Positions 29,397-38,134 of a DNA stretch of 64,000 nt are shown here, in pieces (within the stretch, counting starts at the first letter, position 1; every line of letters begins with the position of its first letter). This DNA is from Massilia horti (GTDB lineage: Bacteria > Pseudomonadota > Gammaproteobacteria > Burkholderiales > Burkholderiaceae_D). The translations under genes and the position numbers were made by a program. The DNA is taken from NCBI RefSeq assembly GCF_004614195.1, contig NZ_SPUM01000150.1, positions 1 through 64,000 on the forward strand, in the 5' to 3' direction. The notes beneath the pieces are model-generated. The model did no database searches. It was not told the DNA's origin and was given only the letters and a program-made list of their open reading frames with translations.

Positions 29397-29546
29397 ATTG
29401 CAGATTCGTTGAATAAATGTGGCGACAATCAAACTGATACCGCGTCACAAATGCGCGCAAGGCCTCGGCCTTGCTGTGCTTTGTTCCTTGTCTCAGCTTG
29501 ATTTCGCCAAATTTATTTTTCAACGAACTAGCAATTCAGAACACTA
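29386..29546. repeat. long-hairpin MITE-like element bridging two convergent stop codons
   Basis: The ends are inverted copies (TAGTGT-CTGAATTGC and its complement, then TTCGTTGAA). The interior continues the symmetry (TGGCGACAATCAA against TTGATTTCGCCA), so nearly the whole 161 bases can fold into one imperfect hairpin. The ald stop is in the left arm and the nucleosidase stop in the right. It could serve both genes as a terminator. No coding capacity. Non-autonomous transposon origin is inferred. Confidence 0.75.
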
Positions 29547-30326
29547 GGCTAGTGCTTCCTTGCTTGCCAGGCAGAAGCGCTTAACGATGTGAAAAGCGTA
29601 TTGTGCGGCCACTGATTTCACAAAATGCATGAAATCAGTGGCCGCATCTTCATTTGCGTTGTCGGAAATCGTGCGGAGTACCGCAAACGGCACGCCCATC
29701 TCGTAACAAACCTGCGCAACGGCAGTGCCTTCCATTTCTACTGCAACAAGTCCTGGCAGTGCCTGGTTGACCTGCTCGAGTTGTTTGCGGCTGCTGATGA
29801 ACTGGTCTCCACTGGCAATCAGGCCGCGATGGACCCTTGGCTGGCTCAATCTGAACGTCTGCTGGTCTTCGGGGCTGATTACCGAGACGAACTCGTCTTC
29901 AAGGAAGTTGTGGGCCGTGCTGACCAACCGAAGGCTAAGTTGATGGTCTGCAGAAAAATGCGTCAGACCGGTCAACGGTACTTCAAACCTGGGAAACAGC
30001 GGACTGGCGTCCATGTCATGCTGGACCAGCGATTCCGCGACAACCAAATCGCCAACATTGACCGATTTGTCCCCTGCGCCGGCAACGCCGGTGAAGAGGA
30101 TGTGCGTAACTTGGAACTTCTCCACAAGCGTCATGGCAGTCATTGCGGCTGCAACCTTGCCCATACGCGATAAAACGCACACAGCGTCGATTTCCCACAG
30201 CTGTCCGGCAAAGTACTCACGCATGCCGTGGACGAGCTTGTAGGGGCTCTGCATGGCTTCCACGAGTCCCTGCTGTTCTTCGTACAGCGCGCTGATGATT
30301 CCTAATCGCATATTTTTTGCTGCCAT
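29544..30326 (-). CDS. 5'-methylthioadenosine / S-adenosylhomocysteine nucleosidase
   Basis: 260 residues. Cleaves MTA and SAH to adenine and the thioribose product in methionine salvage. Features: LGIISALYEEQQGL at the start, FTGVAGAG, and VAVEMEGTAVAQVC with ISDNANEDA at the end, giving the purine-binding Glu and catalytic Asp. It is somewhat longer than E. coli MtnN (232), with extra loops. Start could also be five codons downstream. Its stop is in the MITE-like hairpin. Confidence 0.92.
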   Translation of the reverse strand: MAAKNMRLGIISALYEEQQGLVEAMQSPYKLVHGMREYFAGQLWEIDAVCVLSRMGKVAAAMTAMTLVEKFQVTHILFTGVAGAGDKSVNVGDLVVAESLVQHDMDASPLFPRFEVPLTGLTHFSADHQLSLRLVSTAHNFLEDEFVSVISPEDQQTFRLSQPRVHRGLIASGDQFISSRKQLEQVNQALPGLVAVEMEGTAVAQVCYEMGVPFAVLRTISDNANEDAATDFMHFVKSVAAQYAFHIVKRFCLASKEALA

Positions 30327-30451
30327 GACAAGTTTTTGACCATTTTGGACCCATGCTCATTCTGCACGGTAAACGGCGGTAGCGGGTTTGGAAGCGATTT
30401 GGCCGAACCAGGTTGCTGACGGGAGAAACACATATGTTAGTTAGCATATGT

Positions 30452-30658
30452 GTATACGAAAGATGGTAGTGATAGTAAACGAGCCATCAGCTGTGGAAAA
30501 GTTGAGTTTTGCTCACAGCGTCAAGGGTTTACGTGCTGACGAACTGGCTGGAAAAACGTTGCGGCTGAGCTTGATTAATCGTGAACAAAAATTTGGAAAA
30601 AGCCGGCAAGGCTTCTTTTGCACAAACGGTTCTGTGGATATTCAGCTCGTTTTCCACA
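30452..30658 (+). repeat. origin-like module copy A
   Basis: Order: GTATAC (30452), trinucleotide-type run GGTAGTGATAGTAAAC, TGTGGAAAA (30492-30500), GTTTACG, GGCTGGAAAAA, TGTGGATAT (30633-30641) and the opposed TTTTCCACA (30650-30658). DnaA-like boxes here are one or two bases off consensus, so this is the weakest copy. Confidence 0.7.
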
Positions 30659-30918
30659 GTCAGTGCCGAAAAATGGTCTTCAAGGCATGATTTCTGCATA
30701 CAAAAAGGATCTTGCAGCAGTTGGTTGAGGGTCTGACCGATCTGGTTCCAGGTTGAGGCAGGTTGCTGGACGTTTGCTTGAATGGAAGGCTGAGTGTCAG
30801 CACTCAACGATTGGTTGTGCTTGCTGCTACGTACGCTCTCCAGCGGTTTCAACTTTTTGTAGACAAACATTGGGGGTTGGTGCCGTCGAGGGGTATGTAA
30901 TTAAAGTAAACAGATGAA

Positions 30919-31123
30919 GTATACAAATTGGTAGTAATAGTAAACGCGGCCCGGTCTGTGGAAAACTAGAATTTTATCCACAAGATCAATCGTTTACGGT
31001 CGATTTATCTGGCTGGAAAAAGGCTGTATCTGTCCTGAACGAAAGTTGGAAAAAAAAGCGCCAGGTCGCGAACCAAGCGCTTCTGCACATCTCGTCCTGT
31101 GGATATTCAGGAGCTTATCAACA
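30919..31123 (+). repeat. origin-like module copy B
   Basis: GTATAC (30919), TGGTAGTAATAGTAAAC, TGTGGAAAA (30957-30965), a perfect DnaA box TTATCCACA (30974-30982), GTTTACG, GGCTGGAAAAA, TGTGGATAT (31098-31106) and TTATCAACA (31115-31123). Same order and almost the same length as copies A and C. Confidence 0.75.
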
Positions 31124-31270
31124 GTTGAGCTTGCAACATGGCCTTTTTTGGTCATCTGTGGGTCATGCAGCAGTACGCGTGATGGCGAGCCATGTGTTGC
31201 AACAATCGCCAGAATCCGTGCCGAGGTCTTGAGCCTGAGTCGCGCAAAATTGATTTTAATAACCATATCT

Positions 31271-31478
31271 GTATACAACGATAGTAGTAATGTTAACAAC
31301 CGGCCTCTTCTGTGGATAAGAGATGAAATCCATGAAAAATCATCAGTTTACGTTCGGTATAAGCCGGTGATTTGCTCATGTATTGGGCTGGTAGCAAAAT
31401 TGGACAAAAATCCGGCATGTGAGCAAAGTCGGGTTTAGTCACAATCGGTCCCTGTGGATATTCATTCGCTTATCCACA
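31271..31478 (+). repeat. origin-like module copy C
   Basis: GTATAC (31271), GATAGTAGTAATGTTAAC with a clear TAG-TAG-TAA trio run, perfect box TGTGGATAA (31311-31319), GTTTACG, TGTGGATAT (31453-31461) and the perfect opposed box TTATCCACA (31470-31478). This copy is closest to a working origin core and ends 56 bases before the oxidoreductase gene. Confidence 0.8.
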
Positions 31479-31534
31479 GCTGCAGGCGAGGCTGATCTGG
31501 TAAGCTTGCTTTACCGAACTACAATGGAGCCGTT

Positions 31535-33160
31535 GTGGAATCTGCCGGGGAATACGACTACATCATCGTTGGCGCCGGCACAGCAGGTTGTTTGCTGGCG
31601 AACCGTCTTACCCGCAACAAGAACCGGAGCGTCTTGCTGATTGAAGCCGGTGGCCGGGACGATTACCTGTGGATTCACGTCCCGGTCGGCTACCTGCATT
31701 GCATCGGCAATCCACGTACCGATTGGCTGTTCAATACCGAATCGGAACTAGGCCTGGGCGGCCGCTCTTTGATTTACCCGCGCGGTAAGGTCCTGGGCGG
31801 CAGCTCATCGATCAATGGCATGATTTACATGCGTGGCCAGCGTGGTGATTACGACCGCTGGGCCGATCTCACTGGCGACGATTCCTGGCGCTGGGAGAAC
31901 GTCCTCCCGATCTTCAAGAAAAGCGAGGACCATCACGCTGGCGCGAGCGATGTTCACGGGGCAGGGGGCGAATGGCGTGTCGAGAAACAGCGCCTGTCGT
32001 GGCAAATTCTGGACGCGTTCCGCGACGCTGCCGAATATGTCGGCATTAACAAGGTAGAGGATTTCAACGGCGGGGACAACGCGGGTTCGTCGTATTTCGA
32101 GGTCAACCAGCGCCGCGGCGTACGATGGAATGCCGCCAAAGCATTCCTGCGCCTGGCCGCACAACGTGAAAACCTGACGATCATGACCGGCTGCCATGTG
32201 GAGCGTCTGCTGATCGAGGACACGGAGCATGGCAAGGTGTGCCGGGGCGTGCAGTTTACTGGAGGCGGCCGCGCTTTCACTGCCGTCGCCCATCGTGAAA
32301 CCTTGCTGGCCGCCGGGGCGATCGGCTCGCCTCAAATCCTTCAACTGTCCGGCATCGGACCGGCCGGGCGCTTGAATGGCCATGGAATTACGCCCGTGGT
32401 CGACTTGCCCGGGGTTGGCGAAAACCTGCAAGACCATCTGCAGCTCAGGATGGTTTTCGGGATCAGCGGTGCCAAAAGCCTGAACACCATGGCCAATAAC
32501 TGGTTCGGCAAGTTGAAGATCGGTCTGGAATACGCCTTGTTTCAGAGCGGGCCGATGTCGATGGCGCCCTCCCAGCTAGGCGCTTTTGCCCGTTCCGACG
32601 CCGGGCAGGGTACGCCGAACCTGCAATATCACGTTCAGCCGCTTTCGCTGGATAAGTTCGGTGATCCGCTGCACGGTTTTCCCGCTTTTACCGCAAGCGT
32701 TTGCAATCTGCGTCCCACGTCGCGCGGGCATGTGCGCATTGCTTCGAACGACAGCTACGCGCCACCCAGGATCACGCCCAATTATCTAAGTACATCCGAG
32801 GACCGCGCGATCGCGACCGCCGCGATCCAGCTCACTCGCCAAATCGCCGCTGCGCCGCCACTTGCCAGATTCAAACCGCAAGAGTTCAAACCCGGGCCGC
32901 ATTACACGACCGACGAGGAACTGGTGGCTGCTGCGGGTCAGATAGGCACGACGATTTTCCACCCGGTCGGCACTTGCAAAATGGGTCGCATGGATGACCC
33001 CCTTGCGGTGGTCGATAGCCAACTGCGCGTCAAGGGTGTCGGACGGTTGCGCGTGGTCGACGCATCGATCATGCCTTTTATCACTTCCGGAAACACGAAT
33101 TCTCCGACCTTGATGATTGCGGAAAAGACCGCGAAGTTGATTGTCGCTGGTGAGAATTGA
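31535..33160 (+). CDS. GMC-family FAD oxidoreductase (choline/alcohol dehydrogenase-like)
   Basis: 541 residues from a GTG with GGAG five bases upstream. An in-sequence ATG at 31524 is out of frame. The FAD-binding IIVGAGTAGCLLANRL opens the protein. GMC signature regions PRGKVLGGSSSINGM and LLAAGAIGSPQILQLSGIGP follow. The C-terminal HPVGTCKMG contains the active-site His. Likely oxidises an alcohol, as in AlkJ or BetA relatives. Substrate unknown. It stands alone, 163 bases before the liv operon. Confidence 0.93.
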   Translation: MESAGEYDYIIVGAGTAGCLLANRLTRNKNRSVLLIEAGGRDDYLWIHVPVGYLHCIGNPRTDWLFNTESELGLGGRSLIYPRGKVLGGSSSINGMIYMRGQRGDYDRWADLTGDDSWRWENVLPIFKKSEDHHAGASDVHGAGGEWRVEKQRLSWQILDAFRDAAEYVGINKVEDFNGGDNAGSSYFEVNQRRGVRWNAAKAFLRLAAQRENLTIMTGCHVERLLIEDTEHGKVCRGVQFTGGGRAFTAVAHRETLLAAGAIGSPQILQLSGIGPAGRLNGHGITPVVDLPGVGENLQDHLQLRMVFGISGAKSLNTMANNWFGKLKIGLEYALFQSGPMSMAPSQLGAFARSDAGQGTPNLQYHVQPLSLDKFGDPLHGFPAFTASVCNLRPTSRGHVRIASNDSYAPPRITPNYLSTSEDRAIATAAIQLTRQIAAAPPLARFKPQEFKPGPHYTTDEELVAAAGQIGTTIFHPVGTCKMGRMDDPLAVVDSQLRVKGVGRLRVVDASIMPFITSGNTNSPTLMIAEKTAKLIVAGEN

Positions 33161-33323
33161 AGTACGCGGCCCGTTTCTCGCTGCGAAAATTTGCACAATC
33201 GGCCTGCGCACAATAGTGCCAGCGCCATGCCACGGTGGGGTTGTGCTGTATTGTGACGAAAAACTGTTGTGTGTATGATTTATTAAGTAGTTTGCCAAAA
33301 CTACATAAGAACCTGGAGACACG

Positions 33324-34094
33324 ATGGCGGACGTCATTCTGGAAACGCGGCACCTGACCAAGGAGTTCAAGGGTTTTACCGCCGTTAATGACGTCAACCT
33401 GCAAGTCCAGCGCGGTCATATCCATGCACTGATCGGGCCCAACGGGGCTGGCAAGACGACCTGTTTCAACCTGCTGACCAAGTTTCTGGTTCCAAGTTCT
33501 GGGCAAATCCTGTTCAACGGCCGTGACATCACACAGGCCAAGCCGGCACAGATTGCGCGCCTGGGCATCATTCGTTCGTTCCAGATTTCGGCCGTGTTTC
33601 CGCATCTGACCGCGCTGCAGAACGTGCGCATCGGTTTGCAGCGCGCGCTGGGAACGAGTTTTCACTTCTGGCGCAGCGAGCGCACGCTGGACCGGCTGGG
33701 CGACCAGGCGCTGCAATTGCTGGAGCAGGTCGACCTGGCATCCTTTGCCGGCGAGATTACCGCCGATCTGCCATACGGCCGCAAGCGTGCGCTCGAGATC
33801 GCAACGACGCTGGCGATGGAACCCGAACTGATGCTGCTCGACGAGCCCACCCAGGGCATGGGGATTGAGGACGTTCACCGGGTGACCGGGCTGATTAAAA
33901 AAGTATCGGAAGGCCGCACGATTCTGATGGTCGAGCACAACATGAATGTCGTCGCTGGCATCTGCGACCGCATTTCGGTACTGCAGCGCGGTGCGATTCT
34001 GGCCGAAGGCAGCTATGCCGAAGTGTCGAATAACCCGCTGGTGATGGAAGCGTACATGGGCACTGCCAGCGCCGAATTACAGGGAGCGCACTGA
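33324..34094 (+). CDS. livG: branched-chain amino-acid-type ABC transporter ATPase LivG
   Basis: 256 residues. Walker A GPNGAGKT, Walker B MLLDEPTQGMG and the switch His (MVEHNMNVV) are intact. The signature region (TADLPYGRKRALEIATTLA) has the LivG-type form. Powers import by the LivHM permeases. First gene of a five-gene operon (livG-F-K-H-M), with a CTGGAGACAC ribosome site. Shares one base with livF. Confidence 0.93.
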   Translation: MADVILETRHLTKEFKGFTAVNDVNLQVQRGHIHALIGPNGAGKTTCFNLLTKFLVPSSGQILFNGRDITQAKPAQIARLGIIRSFQISAVFPHLTALQNVRIGLQRALGTSFHFWRSERTLDRLGDQALQLLEQVDLASFAGEITADLPYGRKRALEIATTLAMEPELMLLDEPTQGMGIEDVHRVTGLIKKVSEGRTILMVEHNMNVVAGICDRISVLQRGAILAEGSYAEVSNNPLVMEAYMGTASAELQGAH

Positions 34095-34801
34095 TGACGG
34101 CCGCGCTGGAAGTCGCGAACCTGCAGGCCTGGTATGGCGAATCGCACATTCTCCACGATATCAATTTCACGGTGAATCCGGGCGAAGTGGTTACCCTGCT
34201 GGGCCGTAATGGCTCAGGTCGGACAACGACGCTGCGCGCGATCATGGGCTTGACAAGCCGGCGTACGGGCTCGATCAGGATTAACGGAGCTGAGTCGATC
34301 GGGCTGCCGACTTACAAGATTGCGCACCTGGGCGTTGGTTATTGTCCGGAAGAGCGGGGGATTTTTTCTTCGCTGTCCACCGAGGAAAACCTGCGTCTGC
34401 CACCTGGCCTGGCCAGCGCAGGCAAAGGCATGTCGGAGGACGAAATCTACGAAATGTTCCCCAACCTGCACGAGCGCCGCAAAAGCCAGGGCACGCGCCT
34501 GTCCGGTGGCGAGCAGCAAATGCTGGCGGTCGCGCGCATTCTGCGGACCGGCGCCCGCCTGCTGCTGCTCGACGAAATATCGGAAGGGCTGGCGCCGGTA
34601 ATCGTGCAGGCCCTGGCGCGCATGATCACCACGCTCAAAGAGATGGGCTACACGATCGTCATGGTGGAGCAGAACTTTCGTTTCGCCGCGCCGCTCGCGG
34701 ACCGGTTTTACGTGGTCGAGCATGGGCAGATCGTCGAAACCATCGCCGCGCCTGAATTGAACGCCAAGATGCCGGCGCTGGCCGAGCTGCTTGGCGTTTA
34801 G
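34094..34801 (+). CDS. livF: branched-chain amino-acid-type ABC transporter ATPase LivF, Walker A Lys to Arg
   Basis: 235 residues. Starts on the last base of the livG stop (TGATG). Signature LSGGEQQ and Walker B LLLLDEISEGLAP are normal, and the switch His is present (MVEQN form). Walker A reads GRNGSGRT, so the invariant Lys is Arg43 (codon CGG). This change may be shared by a subfamily of LivF proteins. Second ATPase of the transporter. Confidence 0.92.
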   Translation: MTAALEVANLQAWYGESHILHDINFTVNPGEVVTLLGRNGSGRTTTLRAIMGLTSRRTGSIRINGAESIGLPTYKIAHLGVGYCPEERGIFSSLSTEENLRLPPGLASAGKGMSEDEIYEMFPNLHERRKSQGTRLSGGEQQMLAVARILRTGARLLLLDEISEGLAPVIVQALARMITTLKEMGYTIVMVEQNFRFAAPLADRFYVVEHGQIVETIAAPELNAKMPALAELLGV

Positions 34802-34840
34802 CTGTGTCATTAACCCCAACATCTTTCGAACGGAGACAAC

Positions 34841-36046
34841 ATGAAACGAAAAGTTCTGGCCCTGGCCGCAGGCGCAACTGTCGCTGCCTGGTCCTTCCCC
34901 GCGCAGGCACAGATTTCGGACGATACGATCAAGATCGGTTTTATCAGCGATTTGTCGGGCGTGTATTCTGACGTTGATGGAAATGGGGGCGCGGAAGCGA
35001 TCCGGATGGCGATCGCCGATATGGGCGGTGCGATCAACGGCAAGAAAATCGAGCTGTTGGTTGCCGACCACCAGAACAAGCCCGATATCGCGGCATCGAA
35101 GGCGCGCGAATGGTTCGACCAGCAGGGCGTGGATATGCTGATCGGCGGTACCAACTCCGGTGCGAGCCTGTCGATGGCGGGCGTGGCCGCGCAAAAGAAA
35201 AAGCCATTTTTCGCGATCGGCGCCGGCGCCGCGGCGCTCACTAATGAGCAATGCACGCCTTACACGATCCACTACGCTTATGACACCGTGGCGCTGGCGC
35301 GCGGCACCGGTTCGCAGATAGTAAAGCAGGGTGGCAAGACCTGGTACTTCCTGACCGCTGACTACGCGTTCGGGCAAGCGCTCGAGCACGACACGGCCGA
35401 AGTGGCCAAGGCCCATGGCGGCCAGGTGCTGGGCAGCGTCAAGCATCCGCTCGGCGCATCGGACTTCTCTTCGTTCCTGCTGCAGGCCCAGGCGTCAAAA
35501 GCGCAGGTGCTGGGGCTGGCCAATGCCGGAGGCGATTTCATCAATGCGTCCAAGGCCGCCAATGAATTCGGCCTCACCAAGACGATGAAGCTGGCCGGCC
35601 TGCTGGTGTTCATCAACGATATCCACACGCTGGGCCTGAAGACCACCCAGGGCATGTATTTGACCACCGGCTGGTATTGGGACCTGAATGACGACACCCG
35701 CGCCTGGGCCAAGAAATACTTTGCCAAGATGAAGAAGCAACCGTCGATGCTGCAGGCGGGCGACTATTCGGCGGCGATGAATTACCTGAACGCGGTCAAG
35801 GCGACCGGTACCGATGACGGCGACAAGATCATCGATTACCTGAAGAGCCACAAGATCAACGACATGTTTACCAAGAACGGCGAAATCCGTCCGGACGGCC
35901 GCATGGTGCATGACATGTACCTGATGCAGGTGAAGTCGCCGGGCGAGTCGCGTTATCCGTGGGATTACTACAAGGTCGCCGCGACCATTCCGGGAGCGCA
36001 GGCGTACACGACCAAGGCGGAGACCAGGTGCGCGGCCTGGAAGTGA
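34841..36046 (+). CDS. periplasmic substrate-binding protein of the Liv-type transporter
   Basis: 401 residues. Signal peptide about 1-24 (AAWSFPAQAQ). The mature part begins ISDDTIKIGFISDLSGVYSDVDGNGG, the start of the LivJ/K-type (Peripla_BP_6) fold. Together with livGF and livHM it makes a full importer. The closest relatives I know take up amides, aromatics or hydrophobic amino acids, so leucine as ligand is not certain. 39 bases after livF. Confidence 0.9.
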   Translation: MKRKVLALAAGATVAAWSFPAQAQISDDTIKIGFISDLSGVYSDVDGNGGAEAIRMAIADMGGAINGKKIELLVADHQNKPDIAASKAREWFDQQGVDMLIGGTNSGASLSMAGVAAQKKKPFFAIGAGAAALTNEQCTPYTIHYAYDTVALARGTGSQIVKQGGKTWYFLTADYAFGQALEHDTAEVAKAHGGQVLGSVKHPLGASDFSSFLLQAQASKAQVLGLANAGGDFINASKAANEFGLTKTMKLAGLLVFINDIHTLGLKTTQGMYLTTGWYWDLNDDTRAWAKKYFAKMKKQPSMLQAGDYSAAMNYLNAVKATGTDDGDKIIDYLKSHKINDMFTKNGEIRPDGRMVHDMYLMQVKSPGESRYPWDYYKVAATIPGAQAYTTKAETRCAAWK

Positions 36047-36111
36047 GCATTGCGTGGAGCAGGGCGGCCGGGACAAGTTGCAGTACCGCTCGCCCGTAAC
36101 AACCAAACCTT

Positions 36112-36996
36112 ATGGAAATTTTCGGTGTCCCCCTGCAAGCCTTGATGGGCCAGCTCCTGCTGGGGCTGGTCAACGGTTCGTTCTACGCGATGCTCTCGCT
36201 GGGATTGGCAGTCATCTTCGGCCTGCTCAACGTGATTAACTTTGCCCACGGTGCGCTGTACATGGTCGGGGCGTTCGTCGCCTACATCGGCGTCTCGTTC
36301 TTCGGCCTGAACTACTGGATGATGCTGTTGATCGCGCCGCTGGTCGTCGGGGTATTCGGTGTTCTCGTTGAGCAATCTATGTTGCGCCGGCTTTACAAGC
36401 TGGACCACCTTTACGGGCTGCTGCTCACCTTCGGCATCACGCTATTGCTCGAGGGAGTGTTTCGCTCGTTCTTTGGTGTTTCCGGCCAGACCCTTGATGT
36501 GCCCGAAGGACTGCAGGGCGCGACCGACCTGGGCTTCATGATCCTGCCAAACTACCGCGCCTGGGTGGTGTTCCTTTCGCTTGCCGTGTGTCTGGCCACC
36601 TGGGTCGTCATCGAGAAAACACGCCTGGGCGCTTACTTGCGCGCGGGCACCGAAAACCCGAAGCTGGTCGAGGCTTTCGGCATCAATGTGCCGCGCATGG
36701 TCACGCTGACCTACGGCTTTGGCGTCGCACTGGCTGGCCTTGCCGGCGTGCTGGCGGCACCGGTCATCAATGTCACTCCGCTGATGGGCTCGAACCTGAT
36801 CATCGTTGTGTTCGCGGTGGTGGTGATCGGCGGCATGGGTTCGATCCTTGGCTCGATCGTCACCGGCCTTGGCCTGGGCGTGATCGAAGGGTTGACCCGG
36901 GTCTATTACCCGGAAGGTTCAGAAGTGGTGGTGTTCGTCGTGATGGTGATCGTCTTGCTGTTGCGTCCAAACGGTCTGTTTGGCAAGGAAAAGTGA
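36112..36996 (+). CDS. livH: Liv-type ABC permease LivH
   Basis: 294 residues, about eight hydrophobic segments. Begins MEIFGVPLQALMGQLLLGLVNGSFYAMLSLGLAVIFGLLNVINFAHG, the standard LivH start. Inner-membrane half of the import channel, pairing with LivM. Three bases before the livM start, so clearly co-translated. Confidence 0.94.
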   Translation: MEIFGVPLQALMGQLLLGLVNGSFYAMLSLGLAVIFGLLNVINFAHGALYMVGAFVAYIGVSFFGLNYWMMLLIAPLVVGVFGVLVEQSMLRRLYKLDHLYGLLLTFGITLLLEGVFRSFFGVSGQTLDVPEGLQGATDLGFMILPNYRAWVVFLSLAVCLATWVVIEKTRLGAYLRAGTENPKLVEAFGINVPRMVTLTYGFGVALAGLAGVLAAPVINVTPLMGSNLIIVVFAVVVIGGMGSILGSIVTGLGLGVIEGLTRVYYPEGSEVVVFVVMVIVLLLRPNGLFGKEK

Positions 36997-36999
36997 AGC

Positions 37000-37974
37000 A
37001 TGAATAAACGAACTGCTTACTTCATCGCCTTCCTTGTAGCACTGGCTGCGCCATTCGTTGGCTACCCGGTGTTCCTGATGAAGTTGCTGTGCTTTGCCTT
37101 GTTTGCGTGCGCGTTCAATCTGCTGATCGGCTACACCGGCCTGCTGTCGTTCGGCCATGCCGCATTTTTCGGCAGCGCGGGTTATGTGACGGGGCATGCA
37201 CTTGCCGTGCTCGGTTTACCAGTGGAGGCAGCGCTCGTGCTGGGTGTTGCGGCCAGCGCGGCGATCGGGCTCGTGATGGGGACGCTCGCGATCCGGCGCT
37301 CCGGCATCTATTTCGCGATGATCACCTTGGCTCTGGCTCAGATGGTGTATTTCGCGGCGCTGCGCTCACCACTGACCCATGGCGAGGATGGCTTGCAGGG
37401 CGTTCCACGTGGAACATTATTCGGGGTGATAGATCTCTCGAGCGACTTGACCCTCTATTACGTGGTGCTGGCGATTGCGATTGCCGGCTTCGCATTGATT
37501 GTGCGCACAGTCCACTCGCCGTTCGGGCAGGTGCTCAAGGCGATCAAGGAAAACGAGCCGCGTGCCATTTCGCTAGGTTATGATGTGGACAAGTACAAGC
37601 TGGTGGCGTTCGTGTTATCCGCCGCGCTGGCCGGACTGGCCGGCGCCACCAAGACCATCGTCCTGGGCTTCGAAACCTTGACCGACGTGCACTGGACCAT
37701 GTCGGGCCTGGTGATCCTGATGACCCTGGTCGGCGGAATGGGCACGATGGTGGGACCGATCATCGGCGCCTTTCTCGTCGTTGTGCTCGAAAACAAGCTG
37801 GGCGAGCTCGGCAGCTTTCTCGCACGCCGCACCCATATCGACTGGTTTTCGACTCTGGGCGAGTCGGTCGGCATCGTCACCGGCCTGATTTTTGTCGCCT
37901 GCGTCCTGCTGTTCAGGCGCGGAATTGTTGGCGAAATCGCCGCACTGGCCGCTGCCGCCAAACGCCGCGCATGA
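37000..37974 (+). CDS. livM: Liv-type ABC permease LivM
   Basis: 324 residues with about nine membrane segments. GYTGLLSFGHAAFFG is the conserved LivM segment. Last gene of the liv operon, followed by a 13-bp hairpin. An unusual parS-like palindrome is embedded in its codons at 37401-37416. Confidence 0.94.
   Translation: MNKRTAYFIAFLVALAAPFVGYPVFLMKLLCFALFACAFNLLIGYTGLLSFGHAAFFGSAGYVTGHALAVLGLPVEAALVLGVAASAAIGLVMGTLAIRRSGIYFAMITLALAQMVYFAALRSPLTHGEDGLQGVPRGTLFGVIDLSSDLTLYYVVLAIAIAGFALIVRTVHSPFGQVLKAIKENEPRAISLGYDVDKYKLVAFVLSAALAGLAGATKTIVLGFETLTDVHWTMSGLVILMTLVGGMGTMVGPIIGAFLVVVLENKLGELGSFLARRTHIDWFSTLGESVGIVTGLIFVACVLLFRRGIVGEIAALAAAAKRRA
37401..37416. promoter_or_regulatory. parS-like site inside livM
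   Basis: CGTTCCACGTGGAACA contains the perfect 14-bp palindrome GTTCCACGTGGAAC (37402-37415). It differs from the consensus TGTTNCACGTGAAACA at two positions and resembles the symmetric parS form known in Pseudomonas. It codes for part of LivM (VPRGT), so it may also be chance. Confidence 0.55.
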
Positions 37975-37985
37975 CATTCGCGGAT

Positions 37986-38017
37986 CGCGCTTTCGGGAGT
38001 TGGTTCCCGAAAGCGCG
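37986..38017 (+). terminator. hairpin at the end of the liv operon
   Basis: CGCGCTTTCGGGA and TCCCGAAAGCGCG form a perfect 13-bp stem around a 6-base loop, 11 bases after the livM stop. It lacks a T run, so termination may be imperfect. Confidence 0.6.
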
Positions 38018-38134
38018 TCCAACCCATCTTATTCCCCTCAACGCCGCACGGTACGGTTAAGCGATACTCGGCCTGAATACACCGCGACGTCTCAGTGCCG
38101 CGGCAAGCATCGTCCACGGTTGGCGGGAGGACAG

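Larger units (their letters stand above)
30327..31534. other. 1.2-kb gene-free, AT-richer region with origin-like modules
   Basis: No credible gene on either strand. It holds three diverged copies of a ~207-bp module with DnaA-box-like 9-mers (listed separately at 30452, 30919 and 31271), separated by 260 and 147 bases of unrelated sequence. A short palindrome CATATGTTAGTTAGCATATG precedes the first copy at 30431-30450. The layout fits a replication origin or a DnaA-binding reservoir. Confidence 0.7.

Noticed and set aside
31524-31640. ATG at 31524 as start of the GMC oxidoreductase
   Set aside because: It is in a different frame; the GTG at 31535 keeps the FAD motif in frame and has GGAG at a good distance.
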